Source: JBKEAJ01 sp047974415 | Lineage (GTDB): Bacteria; Bacteroidota; Bacteroidia; Bacteroidales; Prolixibacteraceae | Length of the DNA: 64,000 nt | Assembly: GCA_047974415.1 (NCBI GenBank) | Contig: JBKECH010000002.1 | Span: forward strand, 13,902 to 77,901 | Direction of reading: 5' to 3' | In this document: positions 27,349 to 35,707 of the stretch, one piece after another | Position numbering within the stretch: position 1 is the first letter of the stretch | How the letters are laid out: every line of letters begins with the position of its first letter | The notes under the pieces: generated by a model | Databases searched by the model: none | What the model saw: only the letters and a program-made list of their open reading frames with translations | What the model was told of the DNA's origin: nothing | Program-made: the position numbers and the translations under genes

Positions 27349-28242
27349 TTATTTAAAAGCTTCTTTTATGGGTCTTCCAGTCCAGACTTGTGGAAATTCA
27401 AGATCAAAAAGCCATGCTATTGTCGCACCGATGTCATAAATCATGATGCTTTGTTGCATCTCAGGTTGTTGTTTAACTTCTTTGCCGTAGAAAATCAAGG
27501 GCACCTGCATTTCTGCCATTGTTTTCCCACCATGACCTTTGTTAATGCCACCATGGTCGGCAGAAACAATTACAAGGGTTTCTTTCTCAATGCCTGCATC
27601 TTTCAGTGCTTGTAGTATTTTTGCAAGGTGTTGGTCGTTTTTCTTTAGTTGCTCGTAATATTCGGGAGTGTCGTGACCAATTTTATGGCCCACGGCATCG
27701 GGTTCATCGAAATGTATAAACATCAGGTTAGGCTTCGAGCTAGTAATAATTCCCACTGCCTTTTCTAGCACCTCGTTGTCGCTGGCAGCGTTGACAACAG
27801 TATCTGTCATGTCTTTCTCAAACAAGTAGCCAATGCCGTCCCAGTTGTAGACAACTGCAGTTTTTAATTTTGATCTCTGGATTTTTATCTCTCCAAAGAT
27901 TGAAGGGAAAATCCCTCCTTGCCCAATTACGCGCGAAGGTAATTCTGGAGTTTTGCTACCCCATTCTGTGTAGCCATGCAATTCGGGTGGTGAAGCCATT
28001 AGCATAGATGCCCAATTGACGGCCGAACTAGATGGTAGTGTTGACCTGCTCTTGAGGCTATACGCTCCATTTTTCATCATCATCTTTGCCGTTGGCATTT
28101 CTGCCTTGGGCACACTGTACGCACCCCAGCCGTCGAAGCCTACTAGAATAACATGTTTGATATTCTTGGGTGCCGAATACCCTTGAAACGAAAGAGTAAA
28201 AAACATCATAAACATCAAAAGTACTGTTGCTTTGTTTTTCAT
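27349..28242 (-). CDS. Alkaline phosphatase-superfamily phosphodiesterase, secreted
   Basis: 297 residues with a signal peptide (VLLMFMMFFTLSFQGYSA). The metal-site motifs of the nucleotide pyrophosphatase/phosphodiesterase group are visible: VGFDGWG near residue 35, a Ser/Thr-rich nucleophile region LPSSSAVNW, HFDEPDAVGH, and SADHGG followed by GHGG. It is probably a periplasmic enzyme hydrolysing phosphodiesters or phosphate esters. It is convergent with the sugar operon, so there is no evidence that it belongs to that locus. At under 300 residues it is compact for the family. Confidence 0.85.
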   Translation of the reverse strand: MKNKATVLLMFMMFFTLSFQGYSAPKNIKHVILVGFDGWGAYSVPKAEMPTAKMMMKNGAYSLKSRSTLPSSSAVNWASMLMASPPELHGYTEWGSKTPELPSRVIGQGGIFPSIFGEIKIQRSKLKTAVVYNWDGIGYLFEKDMTDTVVNAASDNEVLEKAVGIITSSKPNLMFIHFDEPDAVGHKIGHDTPEYYEQLKKNDQHLAKILQALKDAGIEKETLVIVSADHGGINKGHGGKTMAEMQVPLIFYGKEVKQQPEMQQSIMIYDIGATIAWLFDLEFPQVWTGRPIKEAFK

Positions 28243-28298
28243 ATTAATAATTTATCAAATAGTTTGGCAATATTGCCGTTTCACCAAAGGTACAAAAA

Positions 28299-28445
28299 AC
28301 TTTATGGACGGACTCTATTTAGTGTCTGTCCATAATGTCGGAAGTCTGAACTATAAAGTTAAATATCAAGGCTTGCCGTTCTGTATATTGGGAGTTTACT
28401 TGTGTAAATGACCGATTCGCAAAGTGAGCATAACGCAGATATAGC
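28299..28445 (+). repeat. MITE-like repeat: right-end fragment followed by truncated copy C
   Basis: ACTTTATGGACGGACTCTA (28299-28317) is a solo right end. Two bases later TAGTGTCTGTCCATAATGTC opens a second copy, which continues to GCATAACGCAGATA and stops before its own right end. The head-to-tail junction suggests one element inserted beside, or recombined with, another. Confidence 0.75.
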
Positions 28446-28461
28446 TCATAAAGAACATTGT

Positions 28462-29982
28462 TCAGCCCAGCTTTTTACATGCTGTCCTTATTCTACTCAC
28501 AGCTTCTTCTGTGCCAATTGTTGCAATGATGTCAAATAAATCTGGACCTGCATTGCTACCAACAAGCGCTATACGCATAGGGTTCATTATTGCACCGAAG
28601 TTCCATCCACTTGCATTCATGAACTCTGAGAAAACATTTTTTGTTGTACTCGCGTCATTTCCCGATGTCGTGGATATTATATCTGCTATTTTCAATAGCT
28701 TTTCTGATGTGTCCTCCTTCCATCTTTTCTCGACGGTTTTAGTGTCGTATGTGCTTGGTGCGAGGTAGAAGAAATGGGCTTGCTCCCAGAAGTCGGGTAA
28801 GAGAGTGATGCGTTCTTTTACGAGTGCTAGAACCTTGTCAGTATAGTTGTCGTCTGTATTTATTCCTTTTTCGAAGAGGACATTATTAATGAAAGGAATA
28901 AGTTTTGTATTTTCGGATTTAGATATATATTGATGGTTAAACCATTTTGCCTTGTCGGGTGAGAATTTCGCACCAGCTTTACTGATTTGTTCCATCGAGA
29001 AGGCGGAACACAGCTCGTCGAGGTCAAATATTTCTTGGTCTGTGCCAGGACTCCAACCTAGCAAGGCGAGCATATTCACAACCGCATCGGGAAGATATCC
29101 ATCTTCTTTAAACCCCGCAGATACTGCTCCGCCCTTTTCCCATTTGAGCGGAAAGACAGGGAAACCCATCTTTTCGCCGTCTCGTTTGCTCAACTTCCCT
29201 TTGCCCACAGGCTTTAGAATCAAAGGTAGGTGGGCAAATTCAGGCTTAGCGTCAAGCCAGCCAAGACTTTCGTAAAGCAATACGTGCAGAGGCAATGACG
29301 AGAGCCACTCTTCGCCACGGATAACGTGCGATATTTTCATCGTATAGTCGTCCACGATATTTGCAAGGTGATATGTAGGCATCCCACCAGTTTTTAGCAA
29401 TACTTTGTCGTCTAGCAATGCACAATCAAATTCCACCTCGCCTCTTATGGTGTCATTCGTTTTTAGTTTTCTGTCGTTAGGCATTTTAAACCTGATGACG
29501 TAAGGCGTGTTGTTGTCAAGTAATTCCAGAGTCTGTTCTGTTGTTAGGGAAAGGGAGTTCTTTAGCTCACCACGAGTTTTATGGTTGTAAATAAAGCTTT
29601 CGCCTTTAGCTTCGGCTTTTTCTCTTTCCGTCTTTAGCTCGTCGGCAGTGTCGAAAGCATAGTAGGCATTTCCAGAGGCGATAAGTTTTTGTGCGTATTG
29701 TGCGTAGTGTGGCTTTCTTTCGCTTTGGCGATATGGACCATATTCCCCACCAAAGTCTTGACCTTCGTCGGGAGTTATGCCGAGCCATTTCAACGAGTCG
29801 ATTATATACTTCTCGGCACCATCGACATATCTCTCTTCGTCAGTATCTTCTATTCTGAGAATAAAAGTGCCGTTGTGCTTCTTAGCGAATAGGTAGTTAA
29901 ACAATGCTGTGCGAACTCCGCCTATGTGGAGAGGTCCCGTTGGGCTGGGAGCAAACCTCACTCTTACCGAACTATTAATCAT
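28462..29982 (-). CDS. gltX: Glutamyl-tRNA synthetase
   Basis: 506 residues. The class I HIGH motif is in FAPSPTGPLHIGGVRTALFN (about residues 10-29) and the KMSKS motif appears as KLSKRDGEK. It charges tRNA-Glu in the cytoplasm. The length and motifs match bacterial GluRS. It lies downstream of lpxA on the same strand but is separated by a hairpin. Confidence 0.97.
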   Translation of the reverse strand: MINSSVRVRFAPSPTGPLHIGGVRTALFNYLFAKKHNGTFILRIEDTDEERYVDGAEKYIIDSLKWLGITPDEGQDFGGEYGPYRQSERKPHYAQYAQKLIASGNAYYAFDTADELKTEREKAEAKGESFIYNHKTRGELKNSLSLTTEQTLELLDNNTPYVIRFKMPNDRKLKTNDTIRGEVEFDCALLDDKVLLKTGGMPTYHLANIVDDYTMKISHVIRGEEWLSSLPLHVLLYESLGWLDAKPEFAHLPLILKPVGKGKLSKRDGEKMGFPVFPLKWEKGGAVSAGFKEDGYLPDAVVNMLALLGWSPGTDQEIFDLDELCSAFSMEQISKAGAKFSPDKAKWFNHQYISKSENTKLIPFINNVLFEKGINTDDNYTDKVLALVKERITLLPDFWEQAHFFYLAPSTYDTKTVEKRWKEDTSEKLLKIADIISTTSGNDASTTKNVFSEFMNASGWNFGAIMNPMRIALVGSNAGPDLFDIIATIGTEEAVSRIRTACKKLG

Positions 29983-30012
29983 TTTATGTGCTTTATATTG
30001 TTGAATGTCAAA

Positions 30013-30038
30013 GGCTATCCTAATGTGATGGGATAGCC
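30013..30038 (-). terminator. Hairpin between lpxA and gltX
   Basis: GGCTATCC and GGATAGCC pair perfectly across ten bases. Only a short T-rich stretch follows on the minus strand, so it may be a weak terminator of the lpx operon or a leader hairpin of gltX. Confidence 0.55.
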
Positions 30039-30063
30039 TTGAGAATGTTCTTATTATTACGGA

Positions 30064-30846
30064 TTAGGAGTAGCCGTATCCTTTAATTATCCCTCGTTTC
30101 GATTCTCTTACGAACAGTAGAATGTCGTCTCTTTCGACAGTTGCTGACATTTCAGACTCTATGAAGTCGCAAGCCTGCGTAGTGTTCATTCCTCGTTGGA
30201 AAATATATCTGTATATGTCTTGGACCTCGCGGATTTTTTCAGTAGAAAATTCTCTACGTCTAAGTCCTATTGAATTTATTCCGACATAAGAGATGGGATT
30301 GCGAGCTGCTTTTATGAATGGGGGGACGTCTTTGCCTACCAAAGAGCCTCCAGATATAAAAGAATGAGCCCCAATATGTACAAATTGATGTATGGCGGTC
30401 ATCCCACTAATAATAGCCCAGTCGTCTACTATTACCTCGCCTGCCATTTGGCAAGAGTTGCCAATAATAACTTGGCTTCCAACGTGACAATCATGAGCAA
30501 TATGTGCATATGCCATTATGAGGCAGTTGTTACCAACAACAGTTTTGCCTTTCGAGGCAGTACCTCTGTTTACGGTAACACACTCCCGAATTGTTGTGTT
30601 GTTACCTATTTCGGCTGTTGAGTATTCCCCTTTGAACTTCAGGTCTTGAGGAACGGCTCCAATAACTGCGCCAGGGAATATCTTGCAGTTCTTACCGATT
30701 CTTGCCCCTGGTAGTATTGTTACATTCGAACCTATTTGTGTCCCCTCGCCAATAATAACATCCTTATTGATGGTTACAAAAGGCTCGATAACCACGTTGT
30801 CAGCTACTTTGGCTTCTGGATGGACATACGAAAACGGTTGATTCAT
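30064..30846 (-). CDS. lpxA: Acyl-ACP--UDP-N-acetylglucosamine O-acyltransferase
   Basis: 260 residues. Left-handed beta-helix of hexapeptide repeats (IGEGTQIGSNVTILPGARIG) with the LpxA core TTIRECVTVNRGT and the catalytic His region MAYAHIAHDCHVG (about residues 120-132). It performs the first step of lipid A synthesis in the cytoplasm. The gene starts two bases after the lpxC-fabZ stop, so the genes are translationally close. Confidence 0.97.
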   Translation of the reverse strand: MNQPFSYVHPEAKVADNVVIEPFVTINKDVIIGEGTQIGSNVTILPGARIGKNCKIFPGAVIGAVPQDLKFKGEYSTAEIGNNTTIRECVTVNRGTASKGKTVVGNNCLIMAYAHIAHDCHVGSQVIIGNSCQMAGEVIVDDWAIISGMTAIHQFVHIGAHSFISGGSLVGKDVPPFIKAARNPISYVGINSIGLRRREFSTEKIREVQDIYRYIFQRGMNTTQACDFIESEMSATVERDDILLFVRESKRGIIKGYGYS

Positions 30847-30848
30847 AT

Positions 30849-32234
30849 TTATTTATTTGAATTATTTACTACTTGTGCCATAAACTCCCCCTCGGCCGCC
30901 AATGTGTCGCCCACAAAGCATTGACCTTTCATGTATGCCATTCCTCTTGTCAATGGGCTTGTCAGCGTGAGCTTCATCACGACAGTATCTCCAGGAACTA
31001 CTTTCTTTCTAAACTTGATGTTGTTAATCTTCGCAAAGTAAGTAGAAAACTCACCTTCACCCATGTTGCCAATCATCAAGACTCCACCAGTTTGTGCCAT
31101 CGCCTCTACCAATAAAACCCCAGGCATAAGTGGTTCTTCTGGAAAATGCCCTTGGAAGAATGCTTCGTTTGCTGTTACGTTCTTCACTCCTATTATAGAG
31201 GTTTTGCTTTTGTGCAAGATCTTATCGACAAGCAAAAACGGATAGCGATGAGGTAATAATCTCTTTATTTCGTTGACATCCATAAGAGACTCCCCGTTGA
31301 GGTCTACATTGGGAGCTGCATTCCTTCTTTTACGTATTTCTTTCTTGAGTATTTTTGCAAACTCGATGTTAGGTTCGTGTCCAGGGCGTGTCGCAATAAT
31401 GCGTCCTTTTATTCTTTTGCCACAAAGGGACAAATCGCCTATTACGTCGAGTAGTTTATGCCGCGCACACTCATTGGCGAACTTCAAATCGACGTTGTTA
31501 AGTATGCCGTCAGCTTTAACCTCTACTCTTTCATGATTGAAGATAGCCGCAAGGCGGTCGAACTCCTCCTGATTGCACTCTTTGTCTACAATGACAATGG
31601 CGTTATCCAACTGTCCGCCTTTTATAAGATTATTGTTTAAAAGTGCTTCCAACTCGCTGAAGAATACAAATGTCCGACATTCTGAAATCTCATCTTTGAA
31701 ATTAGACACAGAGTCTAAACTTGCAAATTGATTTCTCAGCGCTGTGTTATATGAAACATGAACGTCCAGCCCATACTCATTGTCTGGAAGTGCGATGATT
31801 TTTGTACCTCGCTCTTTGTCTTCGTATGTTATTTTTTCTCTTATTTCGAGGTATTCTCTTTCGGCAGATTGTATCTCCACACCAGCATTCTCTATTTCTT
31901 TCACAAAGAACTTCGAACTACCGTCTAGGATGGGAATCTCTTCGCCGTCTAGTTCCACCGACACATTGTCTAGGTCCATTCCTACAAACGATGCCAGAAG
32001 GTGCTCGATAGTGGAAACTCTGCACCCATCTTTTTCCAAAAGAGTACCTCGCTCGGTTTGTACAACCAAATTGGCGTCGGCCTCTATAGTTACAGGCTCT
32101 TCTGTGTCGACGCGAACAAATTTGAAGCCGTAATTTTCAGGGGCAGGCTTAACCCAAACGGTTACATCCTTGCCCGAGTGCAAACCTTTCCCTTTAAACG
32201 AGAATGGCTTAGAAAGTGTTTTTTGATATTCCAT
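30849..32234 (-). CDS. lpxC: Fusion of LpxC deacetylase and FabZ dehydratase
   Basis: 461 residues. Residues 1-305 are LpxC, the Zn2+-dependent UDP-3-O-acyl-GlcNAc deacetylase, with STIEHLLASF and the metal/catalytic segment ARHKLLDVIGDL. Residues about 315-461 are FabZ, 3-hydroxyacyl-ACP dehydratase, with LLPHRYPFLLVDKI and HFPEEPLMPGVLLVEAMAQ. This fusion is well known in Bacteroidota and ties lipid A commitment to fatty-acid elongation, two users of the same 3-hydroxyacyl-ACP pool. The start overlaps the lpxD stop by one base (TAATG). Confidence 0.97.
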   Translation of the reverse strand: MEYQKTLSKPFSFKGKGLHSGKDVTVWVKPAPENYGFKFVRVDTEEPVTIEADANLVVQTERGTLLEKDGCRVSTIEHLLASFVGMDLDNVSVELDGEEIPILDGSSKFFVKEIENAGVEIQSAEREYLEIREKITYEDKERGTKIIALPDNEYGLDVHVSYNTALRNQFASLDSVSNFKDEISECRTFVFFSELEALLNNNLIKGGQLDNAIVIVDKECNQEEFDRLAAIFNHERVEVKADGILNNVDLKFANECARHKLLDVIGDLSLCGKRIKGRIIATRPGHEPNIEFAKILKKEIRKRRNAAPNVDLNGESLMDVNEIKRLLPHRYPFLLVDKILHKSKTSIIGVKNVTANEAFFQGHFPEEPLMPGVLLVEAMAQTGGVLMIGNMGEGEFSTYFAKINNIKFRKKVVPGDTVVMKLTLTSPLTRGMAYMKGQCFVGDTLAAEGEFMAQVVNNSNK

Positions 32235-33265
32235 TACTCTTGTGTTTTATTGTGTCTTTTAAGTTCGTTTACATCACTGAGGAGTTTGTCCAGATTACGT
32301 TGTATGACAAATATCTTCTTGGCTTTAGAGGCCTCCATCGCAGGCGAGCCAAAGTAACTCTTCCCTCCTTCCAGGTTGTTGGTAATGCCAGATTGCGCCG
32401 CCAACATTGTATTATCGCCAATGGTAATATGCCCGGCTATGCCAACTTGTCCGCCAACCATACATTGTTTCCCCATTTTGGTACTACCCGCAAGCCCAAC
32501 TTGCCCCGCCATAACTGTGTTCTCGCCAACCTCGCAGTTGTGACCTATCTGTATTAGGTTGTCGAGCTTTACTCCTCTTCGTATTATGGTCGAGCCAAAG
32601 GTTGCACAATCGATAGTGGTATTGGCACCTATCTCAACATAATCCTCGATTATTACATTCCCAATCTGAGGTATCTTTTTGTATTCACCAGAGCTATTGT
32701 TAGGTGCAAAACCAAAGCCATCAGAGCCAATGACTGCTCCTGCCTGAATGGTAACATTGTTGCCTATCACTGTATTGGAATATATTTTCACACCCGGATA
32801 GATACAACAATAATCACCAATAGTTACATTTCGTCCGACGAAAACATGAGGGTAAACCTTTGAATTTTTCCCTATTTTACTCTTCTTGTCAATGTAGGCA
32901 AATGCTCCAACATACACATCCTCGTGTAGTTCGGCATCTTCACTTATATAGCTTGGTTGTTCGATGCCCATACGTGGGGCTTGGCTGTCTACCACCATTT
33001 GCAGCAGGACAGCAACGGATTGGTAGGCATCATCGACCTTGATAAGCGTTGCCTGAACATCTTTCTCTATGCAAAAATCTTTATTTACAAGAACGATGCT
33101 AGCTTCTGTGGAGTATAAATAGTGTGAATATTTGGGATTAGACAAAAAGGCCAATGTGCCTGGTTTGCCTTCTTCTATTTTAGATATGTTGTTTACCTTT
33201 ACGTTGGTATCTCCGACAACCTCTCCTTCAAGGAAGCTTGCTAATTGTTGAGCAGTAAACTCCAT
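32234..33265 (-). CDS. lpxD: UDP-3-O-(3-hydroxyacyl)glucosamine N-acyltransferase
   Basis: 343 residues from ATG 33265 (MEFTAQQLASFLEGEVVG, the usual LpxD start). An N-terminal uridine-binding domain is followed by hexapeptide repeats and the catalytic IGHNCEVGENT. It adds the second acyl chain in lipid A synthesis. First gene of the lpxD-lpxC/fabZ-lpxA run. A start at 33292 is in frame but lies inside the promoter, so it is rejected. Confidence 0.96.
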   Translation of the reverse strand: MEFTAQQLASFLEGEVVGDTNVKVNNISKIEEGKPGTLAFLSNPKYSHYLYSTEASIVLVNKDFCIEKDVQATLIKVDDAYQSVAVLLQMVVDSQAPRMGIEQPSYISEDAELHEDVYVGAFAYIDKKSKIGKNSKVYPHVFVGRNVTIGDYCCIYPGVKIYSNTVIGNNVTIQAGAVIGSDGFGFAPNNSSGEYKKIPQIGNVIIEDYVEIGANTTIDCATFGSTIIRRGVKLDNLIQIGHNCEVGENTVMAGQVGLAGSTKMGKQCMVGGQVGIAGHITIGDNTMLAAQSGITNNLEGGKSYFGSPAMEASKAKKIFVIQRNLDKLLSDVNELKRHNKTQE

Positions 33266-33289
33266 TAATTTCGTTATTTTAAATTCGTG

Positions 33290-33320
33290 CAAATATACAA
33301 TCTATTTTCTATTTCTCAAT
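33290..33320 (-). promoter_or_regulatory. Predicted promoter of the lpxD operon
   Basis: Minus strand: ATTG (33320-33317), 19 bases, TATATTTG (33297-33290). The -7 box is exact. The -33 box lies inside the last codons of the HD-domain gene, so lpx genes can be expressed independently of it. Confidence 0.6.
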
Positions 33321-34532
33321 TTTGGGGTAGCATAAAAAATGTTTTTCCACCATGGTGTGCAGACCATATATATTTATGTCTGACATCTCGTCGATGGGCA
33401 GTACATTATTGTTTTTGCCTAGGATGCGGATATTGTCGTGCCCACTGTGATATGCCAAGTTAGAAATACTGTCGCAGACCACAAGGTGTTGCGAGGCATT
33501 CTTGCATTCCGGAAAGAGCGCATCAACCCTATTGCGCTGGCTAATGATATGCTGTGGGTCTATACGCTCATTGCTGATTTCTATCTTGAACAACTTCCTG
33601 TTGTGCAGACCTCCAGATAAGCTCGCAAGGATTGTGTCCTTGTCCTTAGACCAATACTTCAGGCAAGTATGAATGTCGCAGTCATCCATGTCCAGAAAAT
33701 AATCAAGAACCCCACTGTCGGAAACAATCCCACGATGCTCAATCCTCTCTGACAAGAAAGGACGAAGTGTTGGCGTTGTAAAAATATCATTACCAAGCCC
33801 AATCAGCTCCCTTGCTCTCCGCATGGTTTTTATAAGCATCATCTCGGCAGACAAAACCGTCTTGTGCAAATACACCTGCCAGTACATCAGCCTTCGAGCG
33901 ATAAGAAATTTCTCAATGGAGTATATACCCTTCTCCTCCACAACAAGCATATCGTCTCGCACGTCCAGCATCTTTATAATTCGGTCGGCACCAACAACCC
34001 CCTCGCTCACACCAGTGTAAAAAGTATCCCTTGTCAGATAATCCAACCTGTCCATGTCCAGCTGACTAGAAACCAATTGATGAAGAAAACCCTTGGAATA
34101 CTTACCCTCAAAGATTTCTAGCGCCATGTCCAGCTGCCCGTCAAACTCCGCATTCAATCTTTTTATTATTTCGAGCGACAAAACCTCGTGCGAGACACCA
34201 AAAACTATACTATCCTCCAAAACATGCGAAAAAGGTCCATGCCCGATATCGTGAAGAAGTATAGCAATCAATGTCGACTCAGCTTCTTCCTCCGAAATGT
34301 CAACCCCCTTTTGTATCAGAGTATTCAAAGCCAAACGAGTGAGGTGAAACGCCCCCAAGGCATGCTCAAAACGCGTGTGAGAAGCCCCAGGAAAAACAAT
34401 GTTAGTAAGTCCCAACTGCTTTATCCTGCGAAGACGTTGGAAATATCGATGTTCAATCAGACTTAAAAACAAAGAATTGTCGATACTGATAAACCCATGT
34501 ACAGGGTCGTTTATAATTTTCCTTTTTGTCAT
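33309..34532 (-). CDS. HD-domain phosphohydrolase (dNTPase-like)
   Basis: 407 residues. The HD metal site is clear: His in HTRFEHALGAFHL, HD in LLHDIGHGPFSHVLED and the distal Asp in MDRLDYLTRDTFYTG. This pattern is that of the SAMHD1/dGTPase-like HD group, whose members cleave dNTPs or other nucleotides. Conserved next to lpxD in many Bacteroidales, but no functional link is established by the sequence. The substrate is unknown. Confidence 0.88.
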   Translation of the reverse strand: MTKRKIINDPVHGFISIDNSLFLSLIEHRYFQRLRRIKQLGLTNIVFPGASHTRFEHALGAFHLTRLALNTLIQKGVDISEEEAESTLIAILLHDIGHGPFSHVLEDSIVFGVSHEVLSLEIIKRLNAEFDGQLDMALEIFEGKYSKGFLHQLVSSQLDMDRLDYLTRDTFYTGVSEGVVGADRIIKMLDVRDDMLVVEEKGIYSIEKFLIARRLMYWQVYLHKTVLSAEMMLIKTMRRARELIGLGNDIFTTPTLRPFLSERIEHRGIVSDSGVLDYFLDMDDCDIHTCLKYWSKDKDTILASLSGGLHNRKLFKIEISNERIDPQHIISQRNRVDALFPECKNASQHLVVCDSISNLAYHSGHDNIRILGKNNNVLPIDEMSDINIYGLHTMVEKHFLCYPKIEK

Positions 34533-34682
34533 AAATAATTTAGTCTTTGTGCACAGTATGGAGAGTTTGGAAGAGAAAAATAGACAATTAACGCACCCAA
34601 AGTCCTAATCACTATGCCACAACTCGTTTTAGAACAACCAAAGAGCAAAAAACTGAGTGCCCACCTAAATCATAGACAAACC

Positions 34683-35195
34683 TCATTTATGCCAGTCAGA
34701 ATACATCTTATACGAGTTGGCAATCCTCAGTATCTCGCCTTCCAGCAATTCCGGACCGATATCCTTTATCTTCTTCGCCGGTGCCCCGCCATACACAGAG
34801 CCAGACTCCACCACCGTGCCCTTCGTCACCACAGCTCCAGCCGCAACTATAGAGTTGGACTCCACCACGGCATCGTCAAGCACCACAGCATTCATGCCAA
34901 TCAGAACATTATCCCTGATGGTACAACCATGAACAATAGCACCGTGAGCAATAGACACATTGTTCCCGATATTCGTTGGCGACTTCTTATAAGTAGCATG
35001 TATGACAGCATTATCCTGAACGTTCACCTGATTTCCCATTCTAATATAGTGAACATCCCCACGCAACACCGCACCATACCATATACTACACCTTTTGCCC
35101 ATCTGGACATCTCCTACAATAGTTGCATTCTCAGCAATGAAACAATCCTCGCCAAAAATAGGTTCTTTTTCATTTATCCTCTTTATTAAAGCCAT
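34683..35195 (-). CDS. Gamma-carbonic anhydrase family protein
   Basis: 170 residues from ATG 35195 (MALIKRINEKEP). A left-handed beta-helix of hexapeptide repeats. The three Zn-ligand His positions of the gamma class are present: VIHATY, SIAHGAIVHGC. Members bind Zn or Fe and may hydrate CO2; many YrdA/CaiE-like relatives have no proven activity. Single gene, no close partner. A longer frame from 35303 runs into repeat sequence and is unlikely. Confidence 0.9.
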   Translation of the reverse strand: MALIKRINEKEPIFGEDCFIAENATIVGDVQMGKRCSIWYGAVLRGDVHYIRMGNQVNVQDNAVIHATYKKSPTNIGNNVSIAHGAIVHGCTIRDNVLIGMNAVVLDDAVVESNSIVAAGAVVTKGTVVESGSVYGGAPAKKIKDIGPELLEGEILRIANSYKMYSDWHK

Positions 35196-35231
35196 ATATA
35201 TTAATTTAATATTCTCCTGCATCTCATCTTT

Positions 35232-35309
35232 CATGTGTTTAAAATTCTGCAATAAGTTGTAAGCAATAAGATGTAAGCTGTAAGTCGTAAGCATATAGCT
35301 CATAGCATG
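35232..35309 (-). repeat. Second dispersed repeat, partial copy 3
   Basis: ATGTGTTTAAAATTCTGCAATAAGTTGTAAGC corresponds to the left part and flank of copy 1, but the middle is rearranged. It ends AGCTCATAGCATG. The similarity is clear at the left and weak at the right. Confidence 0.5.
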
Positions 35310-35659
35310 AAAGTTTCATCTTTCTACTACTTTAAAGGAGAGCAAACCCACAGTCAGCACCCATCCTACATTCTTAAACGCCCCAAACTACAACCCCAAA
35401 AAGCAACAATATTATTATCCATCCTAGAGTTAAACACCTGAACCATTAAAGTTCCAAGACCTAAGCACCTTGCAGCACCCACTAACAATACACAAAAATA
35501 GTGCTTTTTCCCTTTATCTGTTCAGAAACTTAAAAACCAATGAAGAAGTAATACATTATATGCCCAGCCCTATTTTTGCCTATTTTTTGCTGATGAGTCA
35601 TGTTTTTGCAGGGGCAATTACAAATTTTTACCCTTAATGTAAAAATAATACACTTATTT
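35310..35659. other. Leader region upstream of the glnN promoter, no gene seen
   Basis: About 350 bases, AT-rich, without an open frame of note. It includes short poly-A/T tracts. No riboswitch-like or recognised operator structure was found. Confidence 0.5.
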
Positions 35660-35691
35660 TTTGGGGGGCTTTTATTAAATGTCTACTTTTG
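35660..35691 (+). promoter_or_regulatory. Consensus promoter of glnN
   Basis: TTTG at 35660-35663, 20 bases, TACTTTTG at 35684-35691. Both boxes match exactly, and the ATG follows 16 bases later. It suggests strong basal expression of the glutamine synthetase. Confidence 0.75.
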
Positions 35692-35707
35692 AATCAAAAT
35701 AAAAAAT

